A stretch of DNA of 64,000 bases from contig NZ_BAABFP010000005.1 of the NCBI RefSeq assembly GCF_039541115.1, positions 959,877 to 1,023,876 on the forward strand, given 5' to 3'. Shown one piece after another: positions 35,858 to 44,099 of the stretch; the stretch's first letter is position 1; the number at the start of each line of letters is the position of its first letter. Position numbers and translations under genes: made by a program. The notes under the pieces are model-generated. The model was given only the letters and a program-made list of their open reading frames with translations, did not search any database and was not told the DNA's origin. The stretch is from Angustibacter luteus (GTDB lineage Bacteria; Actinomycetota; Actinomycetes; Actinomycetales; Angustibacteraceae).

Positions 35858-37282
35858 ATGTTCAGCAACGCCGACGAGGTCATGAAGTACATCAAGGACG
35901 AGGACGTGAAGTTCGTCGACGTCCGCTTCTGCGACCTGCCGGGCGTGATGCAGCACTTCAACGTGCCCGCAGTCTCCTGTGACGCGGAGTTCTTCACCAA
36001 CGGCCAGATGTTCGACGGCTCGTCGATCCGCGGTTTCCAGGCGATCCACGAGTCCGACATGAAGCTCATCCCCGACGTCGAGACGTCGTTCATCGACCCC
36101 TTCCGGGTCGAGAAGACGCTGGTCGTCAACTTCTCCATCGTGGACCCGTACACCGACGAGCCGTACAGCCGCGACCCCCGCCAGGTGGCCGCCAAGGCCG
36201 AGGCGTACCTGAAGTCGACCGGCATCGCGGACACGGCGTTCTTCGCCCCCGAGGCCGAGTTCTACATCTTCGACGACGTCCGCTTCGAGACGAAGCAGAA
36301 CGCCAGCTACTACTACATCGACTCCATCGAGGGCGCCTGGAACACCGGTCGCGTCGAGGAGGGTGGCAACCTCGGCCACAAGACGCCGTACAAGGGCGGG
36401 TACTTCCCGGTCCCGCCGGTCGACCACTTCGCCGACCTGCGCGACCAGATCGTGCTCGAGCTCGACGCCCTGGGCCTGCAGGTGGAGCGTTCGCACCACG
36501 AGGTCGGCACCGCGGGGCAGGCGGAGATCAACTACCGCTTCGACTCGCTCGCCAAGTCCGCCGACAAGGTGATGCTCTTCAAGTACGTCGTGAAGAACGT
36601 CGCGCACCAGCACGGCAAGACCGCCACCTTCATGCCGAAGCCGCTCTTCGGTGACAACGGCTCGGGCATGCACTGCCACCAGTCGCTGTGGAAGGACGGC
36701 GAGCCGCTGTTCTACGACGAGCGCGGCTACGGCGGCCTGTCCGACACGGCCCGCTGGTACATCGGCGGTCTGCTCAAGCACGCGCCGTCCCTGCTGGCGT
36801 TCACCAACCCGACGGTGAACTCCTACCACCGGCTGGTGCCCGGCTACGAGGCGCCGGTCAACCTGGTGTACTCGGCCCGCAACCGCTCGGCCTGCGTGCG
36901 CATCCCGGTCACCGGGTCGAACCCGAAGGCCAAGCGCATCGAGTTCCGCGTGCCGGACCCGTCGAGCAACCCGTACCTGGCGTTCTCGGCGATGCTGATG
37001 GCCGGCATCGACGGCATCCGCAACCGGATCGAGCCGCCGGACCCGATCGACAAGGACCTCTACGAGCTGCCGCCGGAGGAGCACGCCTCCATCCAGCAGG
37101 TGCCCGGCACGCTCTCCGAGGTGCTGGACTCGCTCGAGGCCGACCACGACTTCCTCACCGAGGGTGACGTGTTCACGCCGGACCTGATCGCCACCTGGAT
37201 CGACTTCAAGCGGACCAACGAGGTGGACCCCATCCGCCTGCGGCCGCACCCGCACGAGTTCGAGCTCTACTTCGACCTCTGA
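35858..37282 (+). CDS. glnA: Type I glutamine synthetase GlnA1
   Basis: Makes glutamine from glutamate, ammonia and ATP; the main nitrogen assimilation enzyme, a dodecamer. 474 residues from ATG 35858, chosen for the AAGGAGG site 5 bases upstream. Signatures: [52 protein letters not shown] and [13 protein letters not shown]. The adenylylation tyrosine is present in [10 protein letters not shown] (about residue 402), so GlnE, also in this window, can modify it. A GlnR box lies upstream and two hairpins follow. Confidence 0.97.
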   Translation: MFSNADEVMKYIKDEDVKFVDVRFCDLPGVMQHFNVPAVSCDAEFFTNGQMFDGSSIRGFQAIHESDMKLIPDVETSFIDPFRVEKTLVVNFSIVDPYTDEPYSRDPRQVAAKAEAYLKSTGIADTAFFAPEAEFYIFDDVRFETKQNASYYYIDSIEGAWNTGRVEEGGNLGHKTPYKGGYFPVPPVDHFADLRDQIVLELDALGLQVERSHHEVGTAGQAEINYRFDSLAKSADKVMLFKYVVKNVAHQHGKTATFMPKPLFGDNGSGMHCHQSLWKDGEPLFYDERGYGGLSDTARWYIGGLLKHAPSLLAFTNPTVNSYHRLVPGYEAPVNLVYSARNRSACVRIPVTGSNPKAKRIEFRVPDPSSNPYLAFSAMLMAGIDGIRNRIEPPDPIDKDLYELPPEEHASIQQVPGTLSEVLDSLEADHDFLTEGDVFTPDLIATWIDFKRTNEVDPIRLRPHPHEFELYFDL

Positions 37283-37284
37283 CG

Positions 37285-37312
37285 GTCCGGCGCGCTCCCT
37301 GACGCGCCGGAC
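37285..37312 (+). terminator. glnA1 terminator hairpin
   Basis: Perfect 10-bp arms GTCCGGCGCG (37285-37294) and CGCGCCGGAC (37303-37312) around CTCCCTGA, starting 2 bases after the glnA1 stop codon. No T-tract. It abuts the repeated hairpin at 37317. Confidence 0.65.
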
Positions 37313-37316
37313 AGAT

Positions 37317-37356
37317 CGTGGCAACGGCGTTCGCCCTGGCGGACGCCGTTGCCACG
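37317..37356. repeat. Dispersed intergenic hairpin, copy 1
   Basis: Arms CGTGGCAACGGCGT (37317-37330) and ACGCCGTTGCCACG (37343-37356); the intervening 12 bases continue pairing, leaving a tiny loop. It shares CAGATCGTGGCAACG with copy 3 and CGTGGCAACGGCGTTCGC with copy 2. It lies between glnA1 and the monooxygenase gene. Confidence 0.8.
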
Positions 37357-37388
37357 TTGTCGGGCCAGGTGGGTCGTAGGCTCGACGG

Positions 37389-37709
37389 ATGTACTTCATC
37401 GTGGTCAAGTTCCAGACCAAGCCGGAGTGGACCGATCGCTGGCTCGACCTGGTGGCCGACTTCACCTCGGCGACCCGCCAGGAGCCCGGCAACCTGTGGT
37501 TCGAGTGGTCGCGCAGCGTGGACGACCCGGCCGAGTTCGTCCTCGTCGAGGCGTTCACGGACGACGGCGCCGGGCCGCACGTGAACAGCGCGCACTTCAA
37601 GAAGGCGACCGCCGAGCTCGGTCAGGCGCTGACCGCCACACCGCGGATCGTGAGCCGCCAGGTCGAGGGGTCCGGCTGGGACGAGATGGGCGAGATCACG
37701 GTCGCCTAG
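37389..37709 (+). CDS. Antibiotic-biosynthesis-monooxygenase-type (YgiN-like) protein
   Basis: 106 residues forming a single dimeric alpha+beta barrel ABM domain: MYFIVVKFQTKPEWTDRW, RQEPGNLWFEWSRS, FVLVEAFTDDGA, VNSAHFKKATAEL. Members include quinol monooxygenases, but many act on unknown substrates and need no cofactor. TAGGCT lies 6 bases before the ATG with no ribosome site, suggesting a leaderless mRNA. Convergent with the methyltransferase, overlapping by 4 bases. Confidence 0.9.
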   Translation: MYFIVVKFQTKPEWTDRWLDLVADFTSATRQEPGNLWFEWSRSVDDPAEFVLVEAFTDDGAGPHVNSAHFKKATAELGQALTATPRIVSRQVEGSGWDEMGEITVA

Positions 37710-38509
37710 GTGGCCGGGCGCCGGGCCCAGGCCTGCACGATCCGCGGAGACCCCACGAGCGTGCTGTCGTCGTCCGCGAGCGCGGCCAGCGCCTCGCAGG
37801 CCCAGGCGATCTCCGCCTCGGTCGCGATCCCGGCGTCCAGCATCGCGTCGGCGGTGGCCTGGACGGTCAGCAGTGGCATCGACTTCGGCTCCCCCACCAG
37901 GTCCGCCCGCTGCACCACCCGGGTCTGCGGCGACGGTGCACCGACGGCCAGGAGGTGGGCAGCCACCTTGCGGCCACTCTGCGGGTCGCCCCCGTAGCTG
38001 CGCAGCACCCGCTGGTACCGGTCCACCCAGAAGTCGAACCCGGCGTGCGGCGGGTAGCAGAACGAGCCCTCGAAGTCCGCGTCCTCCAGCACGAGCACGC
38101 CGCCGGGGCGGACCGCCTCCCACATGCTCCGGACGACGCTGACGGGGCGAGTCAGGTGCTGCAACAGGTTGCGGCAGTAGGCGAGGTCGTACGTGCTGGG
38201 CTCCGCGAGGTCGTGCACGTCCAGCTCGACGAGGTCCACCCAGGTGAGTCCCTCGTCGGCGGCGCGCTCGCGGACGACGTCCAGCGTGACCGCGTCCATG
38301 TCCACGCCGGTCACCCGACCCGTGGGCCCCACCCGCCGGGCCAGCTCGAGTGTCACGTCGCCGGCGCCGCAGCCGACGTCCAGGCACGTCTGCCCCGACG
38401 CCACGCCCGCCAGATCGAGCAGGTCGCCCGTCGTCGCCGCCCAGCTGCGGGCCAGCACCTGCAGCCGGTCGGCCCCGGCCGCGCCACCACGGATCACGTA
38501 CCGATCCAT
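37706..38509 (-). CDS. Class I SAM-dependent methyltransferase
   Basis: 267 residues. SAM-binding motif I is LDVGCGAGDVTLELA; motif II region GVDMDAVTLDVV; motif IV YDLAYCRNLLQHLTRPVSVV; then VRPGGVLVLEDADFEGSF. The fold matches the UbiE/Methyltransf_25 group of small-molecule methyltransferases. Substrate unknown. Divergent from the Tat dioxygenase gene. Confidence 0.88.
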   Translation of the reverse strand: MDRYVIRGGAAGADRLQVLARSWAATTGDLLDLAGVASGQTCLDVGCGAGDVTLELARRVGPTGRVTGVDMDAVTLDVVRERAADEGLTWVDLVELDVHDLAEPSTYDLAYCRNLLQHLTRPVSVVRSMWEAVRPGGVLVLEDADFEGSFCYPPHAGFDFWVDRYQRVLRSYGGDPQSGRKVAAHLLAVGAPSPQTRVVQRADLVGEPKSMPLLTVQATADAMLDAGIATEAEIAWACEALAALADDDSTLVGSPRIVQAWARRPAT

Positions 38510-38594
38510 GCCTGGAGGCTAGTCCTCCCGACGCCCAGCGGACTCCCAGGCACAGCGCCGTACTCGTCCAGACAGCGCCCCTAGCGTGGACGGC

Positions 38595-39491
38595 ATGAGC
38601 CACCAGGACGCGCACCACGACGCGCATGACGACGAGCACGACGACGAGCACGACCGCGGCCTGTCGCACGACCTGCCGACCCTGCTGAGCCGGCGTCGGG
38701 CCCTCACCCTCGTAGGCGGAGCCGGGCTGGTGGCCGCGCTGGCGGCGTGTGGCGCCGGAGGGGATGACGCCTCCGGCTCGACGAGCCAGACCCAGCAGGG
38801 TCCGCCGGACGGCGGTGGCCCCGGCGGAGGTGCGCCGCAGTCCAACGTCTCGGTCGGCGACGGCGAGATCCCGGAGGAGACCGGCGGCCCGTACCCGGCG
38901 GACGGCACCAACGGCACCAACGTGCTGACGGAGTCCGGCATCGTGCGCAGCGACCTGCGATCGAGCTTCGGCGACGCCAGCGCGGTGGCCGAGGGCGTCC
39001 CCCTGACCTTCACGCTCACGGTCGTGGACGTCAGCGGCAGCGACGACGCGGGCAAGCCGGCCGCGGGCGCCGCCGTGTACGCGTGGCACTGCGACCGCGA
39101 GGGCCGCTACTCGATGTACGACGACGCCATCAAGGGCGAGAACTACCTGCGCGGTGTGCAGGAGGCCGACGCCGACGGCAAGGTCACCTTCACCTCGATC
39201 TTCCCGGCCTGCTACTCCGGTCGTTGGCCGCACATCCACTTCGAGGTCTACCCCAGCACGGACGACGCGACGTCGGCCTCGAACCGGATGCGGACGTCGC
39301 AGCTGGCCCTGCCCGAGGACGTCTGCCGCGAGGTCTACGCCACCTCCGGCTACGAGGCCAGCGTGGCGAACCTCGGCCAGGTCAGCCTGGACTCCGACAA
39401 CGTCTTCTCCGACGGGTACTCGCTGCAGCTGGCCAAGGTCACCGGCTCGACCAACGCCGGCTACCAGGCCAACCTGCGCGTCCCGATCTAG
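38595..39491 (+). CDS. Tat-exported lipoprotein of the intradiol dioxygenase family
   Basis: 298 residues from ATG 38595 (TAGCGT 7 bases upstream). The first ~23 residues are a His/Asp/Glu-rich run, followed by a Tat motif SRRRALTLVGG and a lipobox LAAC, so a lipid-anchored extracytoplasmic protein exported folded is predicted. The mature part, after a Gly/Ser/Pro linker, is an intradiol ring-cleavage dioxygenase-like domain with metal ligands in RWPHIHFEVY and candidate tyrosines around GRYSMYDD. Secreted members of this family occur widely in actinobacteria; substrate unknown. A repeat hairpin follows. Confidence 0.87.
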   Translation: MSHQDAHHDAHDDEHDDEHDRGLSHDLPTLLSRRRALTLVGGAGLVAALAACGAGGDDASGSTSQTQQGPPDGGGPGGGAPQSNVSVGDGEIPEETGGPYPADGTNGTNVLTESGIVRSDLRSSFGDASAVAEGVPLTFTLTVVDVSGSDDAGKPAAGAAVYAWHCDREGRYSMYDDAIKGENYLRGVQEADADGKVTFTSIFPACYSGRWPHIHFEVYPSTDDATSASNRMRTSQLALPEDVCREVYATSGYEASVANLGQVSLDSDNVFSDGYSLQLAKVTGSTNAGYQANLRVPI

Positions 39492-39508
39492 CCCGTTGAG
39501 ATGTCCAG

Positions 39509-39548
39509 CGTGGCAACGGCGTTCGCTCTGACGCACGCCGTTGCCACG
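39509..39548. repeat. Dispersed intergenic hairpin, copy 2
   Basis: Arms CGTGGCAACGGCGT (39509-39522) and ACGCCGTTGCCACG (39535-39548), perfectly paired, loop TCGCTCTGACGC. The arms are identical to copy 1. It lies between the convergent dioxygenase and hypothetical genes, so it may also act as a terminator. Confidence 0.8.
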
Positions 39549-39564
39549 GTGTCACTCGGCGAGG

Positions 39565-39915
39565 TTAGGAGCTGACCTGGTCGAGGTGCTGCAGCAGGTC
39601 GTGCGCCGCGAGCTCGACGTCCTTGTGCCGCCACTCGGAGGCGCGGTAGACGCAGGCGATCAGCGCGGTCCGGTGCACCCGGCGGAAGTCCCCCGCGACG
39701 AACGCGAAGCGGGCCTTGGTCTCCTCGCTCGCGCCCGCGGTGAGCCCGAGGTGCCACGCGCCGTACTCGGCCCACGAGTGACGTTCGAGGTAGTCGTTCT
39801 GCGCGGCCGCGCCAGGCTGGACGTCGCCCCAGTCGCTGTCCAGCACGTACTGCCGCTTGTCGATCAGCGCCCTGACGTGCGCCACGGCGTCGGGGTTGAC
39901 CTCGTACGTCGCCAT
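39565..39915 (-). CDS. Conserved actinobacterial hypothetical protein
   Basis: 116 residues. Strongly patterned sequence (ALIDKRQYVLDSDWGDVQPG, YLERHSWAEYGAWHLGL, VAGDFRRVHRTALIACVYRA, HKDVELAAHDLLQHLDQ) that I recall as a conserved protein of many actinobacteria with no assigned function. No signal peptide or membrane helix. It lies 17 bases downstream of the NTPase gene on the same strand. Confidence 0.85.
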   Translation of the reverse strand: MATYEVNPDAVAHVRALIDKRQYVLDSDWGDVQPGAAAQNDYLERHSWAEYGAWHLGLTAGASEETKARFAFVAGDFRRVHRTALIACVYRASEWRHKDVELAAHDLLQHLDQVSS

Positions 39916-39932
39916 GGCGACATGGTGGCACG

Positions 39933-42014
39933 TCAGAGCGTGGCGCCGACGGCGACCGCCGCCCGGCCAGCCGCGGCGGGTCCACCGGCGAGATCAGCGA
40001 CCGCGGAGGTCAGCAAACCCAGCTGCACGCGATCGACCGCGTCGCTGTCGCCCCCTGCCACCAGCTCCAGTGCTCGGACGGCGCACGCCGCGAAAGCCAT
40101 GACCGAGGCCAGCTGCGGCTCCGAGCTGAAGGGAAGCGCCAGGTCCGCCTCCTTCAACCCGGACGCGAGCCAGACCTCGACGACCTGCCGCCACCCCGTC
40201 AGGTCGTTGCCCGGGGTGCGCTCGACCGTGCGCTCGACCGTGCGCTCGACCGCACCCAGGCGCCGGTCGACGTCCTGCCGGATGAACTCCTCTGCCGTGT
40301 GCCGCCAGGTCTGGGCATCCTCGAAGCGCCAGTAGATCTCGATGCACCCGCGAGCGGCGCGGATCACGTCCCGCGGTAGGCCGCCCGACCAGACGGCGCA
40401 GAACAGGGCCAGCGAGGACGGAAACCCGGCGACGCGTGACTCGAGAACCGCAAGGGCCTCGTCCGGCGCCAGTCGGGCGATGTCCACGATCGCGTCGAAT
40501 GACGAGTCGAACGCGTCCCGAGGTTGCAGGCCCCGCAGCGAGAACGACGCCATGGCCTCGTCCGAGACGCTCACCAGGAAGTGCACCCGAGGGATGTGGA
40601 ACAAGTCCTTCATGGAGTTGATGACGTTCGTGAGCGACTCGACGTCCGGCAGCTTGTCGAGCTCGTCGACGATCACGACGACCCGTCCGTTGGCTCCGCG
40701 TTCGACACCCATCTGGTGCAGCACTGCCGTGAGCCGATCGATCAGGTCCCCGTAGGTCAGCCCGCGATGAGTGGAGCTGCGGCTCGTGGTCCGCTCCAGC
40801 CCGAGAACGGATGTGAGCTGGAGCGAGGCCTTGCCCTCCTCACCTTCCGTCTGCTCCATCCGCAGGTCTGCCGCGAGGGCGGCGGCCAGATCAGCGGCAG
40901 ACGTACCCTCCCGGCGGACTCGGGTGACACCGAGGACCGTTCCGATGAACGCACTGAGGCCGACCGCGGCGAGCAGAGCGCCGAACACGCCGACGGGACC
41001 GAGACGCCTGATCACCGGCCAGTCGTTCCAGTCCGCCAGCAGCAGCCAGATGCCAACGACGACCGCCAGCTCCAGCACGAACGTCCGGCGCATCTGCCGC
41101 CGCCGCGCGACCTGCACGTCTGCCATGACGGCGGACCGGTCCCCGACTGCTCGGGCCGCAGCGAAGGCGAGCCGACGCAGCAGGTCTGTGGTCTCGTACT
41201 TGCTCGCCGCCAGGATCGGCAACGCCAGCGTGCCCGACTCTGCCGCCACGGAGAGCATGAGCGTGCTCTTGCCACTGCCGCGGGGCCCGGCGATCCCGAT
41301 CGCCGACGTCCGGTGCCCGGCAACGAACTGGGTCACGTAGGCGATCGTCGACGAGGGAACGATCCGGTCCGCCGCCAGCTCGACCAGGTCAGGGGCCGTC
41401 TCCGGGAACGACAGCAGGCCCTGGGGGCCGAGGACCCGATTGATGGCGCGCCGGTAGGACTCAGCCAGGAAGACGTCGGACTCGTCCTTCCACTGCCTGT
41501 CCAACCGCGGCACCTCGGTATCGTTCTCCGCTTCTCGCACGTGCTCCGCGAGGGTCTCGAAGATCACCACGATGATGGAAGCCGCAACCAGGAGGAGAAC
41601 CACGACGAAGGCACGCTGCCACCAGGACCTCATCCACGTGATGTCTCCGAGGCTGCCCCAGCCGAACAACCAGCCCGCGACGACGGCCACGGCGACCGCG
41701 GCGATCATCACAGCGACCAGACCAGTGGCGACGCCGAACAGGATGCGTCGTCGCCGGGCCGACGTGACCCGCTGCGCGCGACGCGTCAACGCCTCGACGC
41801 GAAGGTGCGTCCACGACGAACGACGCGCGAGGAACTCCGCCTCGTCGACGCGTCGAGCGTGCGCCGACAACTCGGGCCAGTGCTTCGCGAAGACCTTGAG
41901 CTCGTCCCGCGCGACGATCGGCTCGAGCGACTCGACGAAGCTGGGCGGCGGTGGCTCTGCGGCCTTGCGCCGCTTGGACTCGGCCCGGTCCGCTGTCAGC
42001 CCCATCCGCGACAC
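39933..42014 (-). CDS. Membrane KAP-type P-loop NTPase
   Basis: 693 residues from GTG 42014, chosen for the GAGGAGG site 8 bases upstream; ATG 42005 is an alternative. Two membrane helices near residues 90-120 and 128-152. Then a P-loop domain with Walker A IAGPRGSGKSTLML (about 242) and Walker B VVVIVDELDKLPD (about 448). Two more hydrophobic helices (about 311-330 and 340-361) lie between Walker A and B, the diagnostic layout of KAP NTPases. The C-terminus has a tandem ERTV repeat. KAP proteins organise membrane complexes, and one member (PifA) blocks phage; the role here is not known. Confidence 0.78.
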   Translation of the reverse strand: MSRMGLTADRAESKRRKAAEPPPPSFVESLEPIVARDELKVFAKHWPELSAHARRVDEAEFLARRSSWTHLRVEALTRRAQRVTSARRRRILFGVATGLVAVMIAAVAVAVVAGWLFGWGSLGDITWMRSWWQRAFVVVLLLVAASIIVVIFETLAEHVREAENDTEVPRLDRQWKDESDVFLAESYRRAINRVLGPQGLLSFPETAPDLVELAADRIVPSSTIAYVTQFVAGHRTSAIGIAGPRGSGKSTLMLSVAAESGTLALPILAASKYETTDLLRRLAFAAARAVGDRSAVMADVQVARRRQMRRTFVLELAVVVGIWLLLADWNDWPVIRRLGPVGVFGALLAAVGLSAFIGTVLGVTRVRREGTSAADLAAALAADLRMEQTEGEEGKASLQLTSVLGLERTTSRSSTHRGLTYGDLIDRLTAVLHQMGVERGANGRVVVIVDELDKLPDVESLTNVINSMKDLFHIPRVHFLVSVSDEAMASFSLRGLQPRDAFDSSFDAIVDIARLAPDEALAVLESRVAGFPSSLALFCAVWSGGLPRDVIRAARGCIEIYWRFEDAQTWRHTAEEFIRQDVDRRLGAVERTVERTVERTPGNDLTGWRQVVEVWLASGLKEADLALPFSSEPQLASVMAFAACAVRALELVAGGDSDAVDRVQLGLLTSAVADLAGGPAAAGRAAVAVGATL
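40216..40251. repeat. Three tandem 12-base repeats in the KAP NTPase gene
   Basis: GTGCGCTCGACC occurs three times in a row with no mismatch, encoding ERTV-type repeats in the NTPase's C-terminal region. In-frame copy number could vary by replication slippage. Confidence 0.85.
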
Positions 42015-42124
42015 TGTGGTCCCCTCCTCGCTGAGGGTGAGTCCTGCCTCGCAGCCTAGCGACGTCGGGTTGGCGCTACGTCGAACTCTGGATATCCGTG
42101 GATCTTCCCTCCAGCCTCGGGAGT

Positions 42125-42997
42125 TCAGGCAGTCACGACGCGGCCGACCTCCGCGGCGAACGCGACGAAGCCCTCGGCGTCCGGCTCGTCCTGGGTCGGT
42201 TGCAGCACCACGACGTCCACGCCGGCCTCGATCCATGGCGACAGCCCCTCGGCCACCGCGGCGACGTCGCCGGCCACCCCGTGCCCGTCGCTGCTCGACC
42301 AACCCCAGAGCTCGCACTCGTGGTCCAGTCGCTGCTGCGCATCGGCACCCGTCGCGACCGGCAGGAAGGCGGTGATCGGGTTCCGGCCGTCGCGCCCGGA
42401 CTCGGCGCGCGCGGCGTCGACCAGCTCGCGGGCCCGGCGCACCTCGTCGGGCGTCGTCCCGCCGGTGAGGATCGTCCCGTCGGCCAGCGCCCCGGACAGC
42501 CGCAGCGTCTTCGGCCCCTCCCCCGCGGCCAGCAGGTCAGGCGGCGACGGCGGCGGCCAGTCCAGGGCCACCTCGTCCAGCGTCACGTACCGGCCGTCGG
42601 CGCTGACCCGCTCGCCCGCCAGCAGTCCCTGCAACGCCACGAGGTACTCGCTGAGCAACGTCATCGGCGACTCGGCCCGGGCGCCGACCTGCTCCATCCA
42701 GCTCTGCACTCCGTGACCCACGCCCAGCAGCGCCCTCCCGGGGAACAACCGGTGCAGGGTGCTGAGCTCCATCGCGGTGAGCGCGACGTTGCGCAACGGC
42801 ACGGGGAAGATGCCGACCCCGACCTTCAGCCGCGTCGTCCACGCGAGCGCCGCCGTGGCCGCGGCGACTCCCCCCAGCTTGAAGCAGTCCTCCCACAGCC
42901 ACAGCTGCGGCAGTCCTGCGTCGTCCGCGGCGACCGCCACGGAGCGCAGGCGCTCGGGAACGAGCTGCGGGATGAAGACGGCACCGACCTCGACCAT
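42125..42997 (-). CDS. LLM-class flavin/F420-dependent oxidoreductase
   Basis: 290-residue TIM-barrel luciferase-like monooxygenase family protein: GAVFIPQLVPERLRSVAVAA, LPQLWLWEDCFKLGGVAAA, GHGVQSWMEQVGARAESPM, GTILTGGTTPDEVRRA. Members use reduced FMN or F420; here the actinobacterial setting favours F420, by inference. TAGCGT lies 6 bases before the ATG (minus strand 43004-43009) with no ribosome site, so a leaderless start is likely. Confidence 0.88.
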   Translation of the reverse strand: MVEVGAVFIPQLVPERLRSVAVAADDAGLPQLWLWEDCFKLGGVAAATAALAWTTRLKVGVGIFPVPLRNVALTAMELSTLHRLFPGRALLGVGHGVQSWMEQVGARAESPMTLLSEYLVALQGLLAGERVSADGRYVTLDEVALDWPPPSPPDLLAAGEGPKTLRLSGALADGTILTGGTTPDEVRRARELVDAARAESGRDGRNPITAFLPVATGADAQQRLDHECELWGWSSSDGHGVAGDVAAVAEGLSPWIEAGVDVVVLQPTQDEPDAEGFVAFAAEVGRVVTA

Positions 42998-43043
42998 GCA
43001 CGGACGCTAACGCCTGCGCGGCGTCGGCGGCCAGTGTCTGGGG

Positions 43044-44099
43044 CTAGGAGGCGCCGACGCTCACCACGCACAGGCACACCGGCGTCGCGTCGTTGTAGGT
43101 CAGCAGAGCCTCCGACGCCACGGAGGTCACCCAGTCCAGGGTGTCCAACGTCGGGTCGTCCAGAACTCGTTGCAGCACAGCGGTCTCGAGCACCCGGCCA
43201 GGTGAGTAGCGGCTGAGCTTGGTGGCCAGCACACCCTCGAGCACCCGGTAGGTGGCGGAGTCGACGAGGCCGACGACCTGCGCCGCGAGGACCGAGTCGA
43301 TGTGCGACGTCGCGACCTCGAGCCGACCCTGCGCAGCCAGCGCGGTCAGCCGGGCCCGCCAGACCCGCAGGTCGACGTCGTCGTCCAGCTCGCTGCGTCG
43401 TCCGTGCTCGTGGTCGCGCTCGCGGTGCAGCCGCTCCAGGTCCGGCAGCAGGGCGGCGATCTCGTGCGGATCCCGGGTGAACCGGATGTCGACGGCGCAG
43501 CCGTCGGTCCGGGCCCGGTTGGCGGCCTTGCGCAGGGTGCGCTGCATCGACGGCGTCAGGTACTCGGCGGCGGATGCGGCGGCGCCGCGACGGACGACGG
43601 GCACCGGGCTGGCGCTCACCAGATCGGCTCCGGGCACGGCGGCCGTGAACGCCGCCAGGACCGGGTCGGCGACCCGGACCGGACCGAGGATCGCCCAGGT
43701 CGGACGACCCCGCTCGCGCAGGGCGTCCCAGAAGGCGTGGCCCAGCAACGACGCCGCGGCGGCGTCGTCCGCCAGGAGAGCGCTGGTGTGGCCGGTGGAG
43801 CTGCCGGCCAGCCGGACGACGTCCCGGTCGGCCTGCTGCTCGTCCACGAGCACGGCGGCGGCGCGCAGCGCGCCGCGGTCGTCGCGGACCTCGACGGACC
43901 AGGCGCGGGTCGGCACCGGCCCGACCGTGGCGTGCAGCCACCCGGCCCGGGCCATGCTCGGTGCGCCGCAGGCGTCCGCGAGGGCGTCGAGCTCGGGGCC
44001 GGCGGCGTCGAGCAGCTCCGTGCCCAGCCGCACCGTCGCGGTCAGTGAGGGCAGCCGCGTCGCGGTCGCGCCCGCGGTGACGTTCGACAGCCGCTTCAT
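43044..44099 (-). CDS. GNAT-family N-acetyltransferase (CelD/BcsL-like)
   Basis: 351 residues from ATG 44099, which overlaps the stop of the GGDEF/EAL gene as ATGA. The C-terminal half is an Acetyltransf_6-type GNAT domain (LERLHRERDHEHGRRSEL, WRARLTALAAQGRLEVATS, LSRYSPGRVLETAVLQRV). This domain also occurs in proteins linked to cellulose or other exopolysaccharide synthesis. Translational coupling to a c-di-GMP enzyme suggests a cell-surface polymer role, which is inference. Confidence 0.8.
   Translation of the reverse strand: MKRLSNVTAGATATRLPSLTATVRLGTELLDAAGPELDALADACGAPSMARAGWLHATVGPVPTRAWSVEVRDDRGALRAAAVLVDEQQADRDVVRLAGSSTGHTSALLADDAAAASLLGHAFWDALRERGRPTWAILGPVRVADPVLAAFTAAVPGADLVSASPVPVVRRGAAASAAEYLTPSMQRTLRKAANRARTDGCAVDIRFTRDPHEIAALLPDLERLHRERDHEHGRRSELDDDVDLRVWRARLTALAAQGRLEVATSHIDSVLAAQVVGLVDSATYRVLEGVLATKLSRYSPGRVLETAVLQRVLDDPTLDTLDWVTSVASEALLTYNDATPVCLCVVSVGAS

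Noticed and set aside
35737..36234. Minus-strand frame antisense to the glnA1 leader and start
   Set aside because: Shadow of glnA1 in another frame; Thr/Ser-rich with no domain or ribosome site.
39561..39579. AGGTTAG...CTGACCT, iron-box-like
   Set aside because: The half-sites are 3 bases apart instead of 1 and one arm is mismatched; it also lies at a gene end, not at a promoter.
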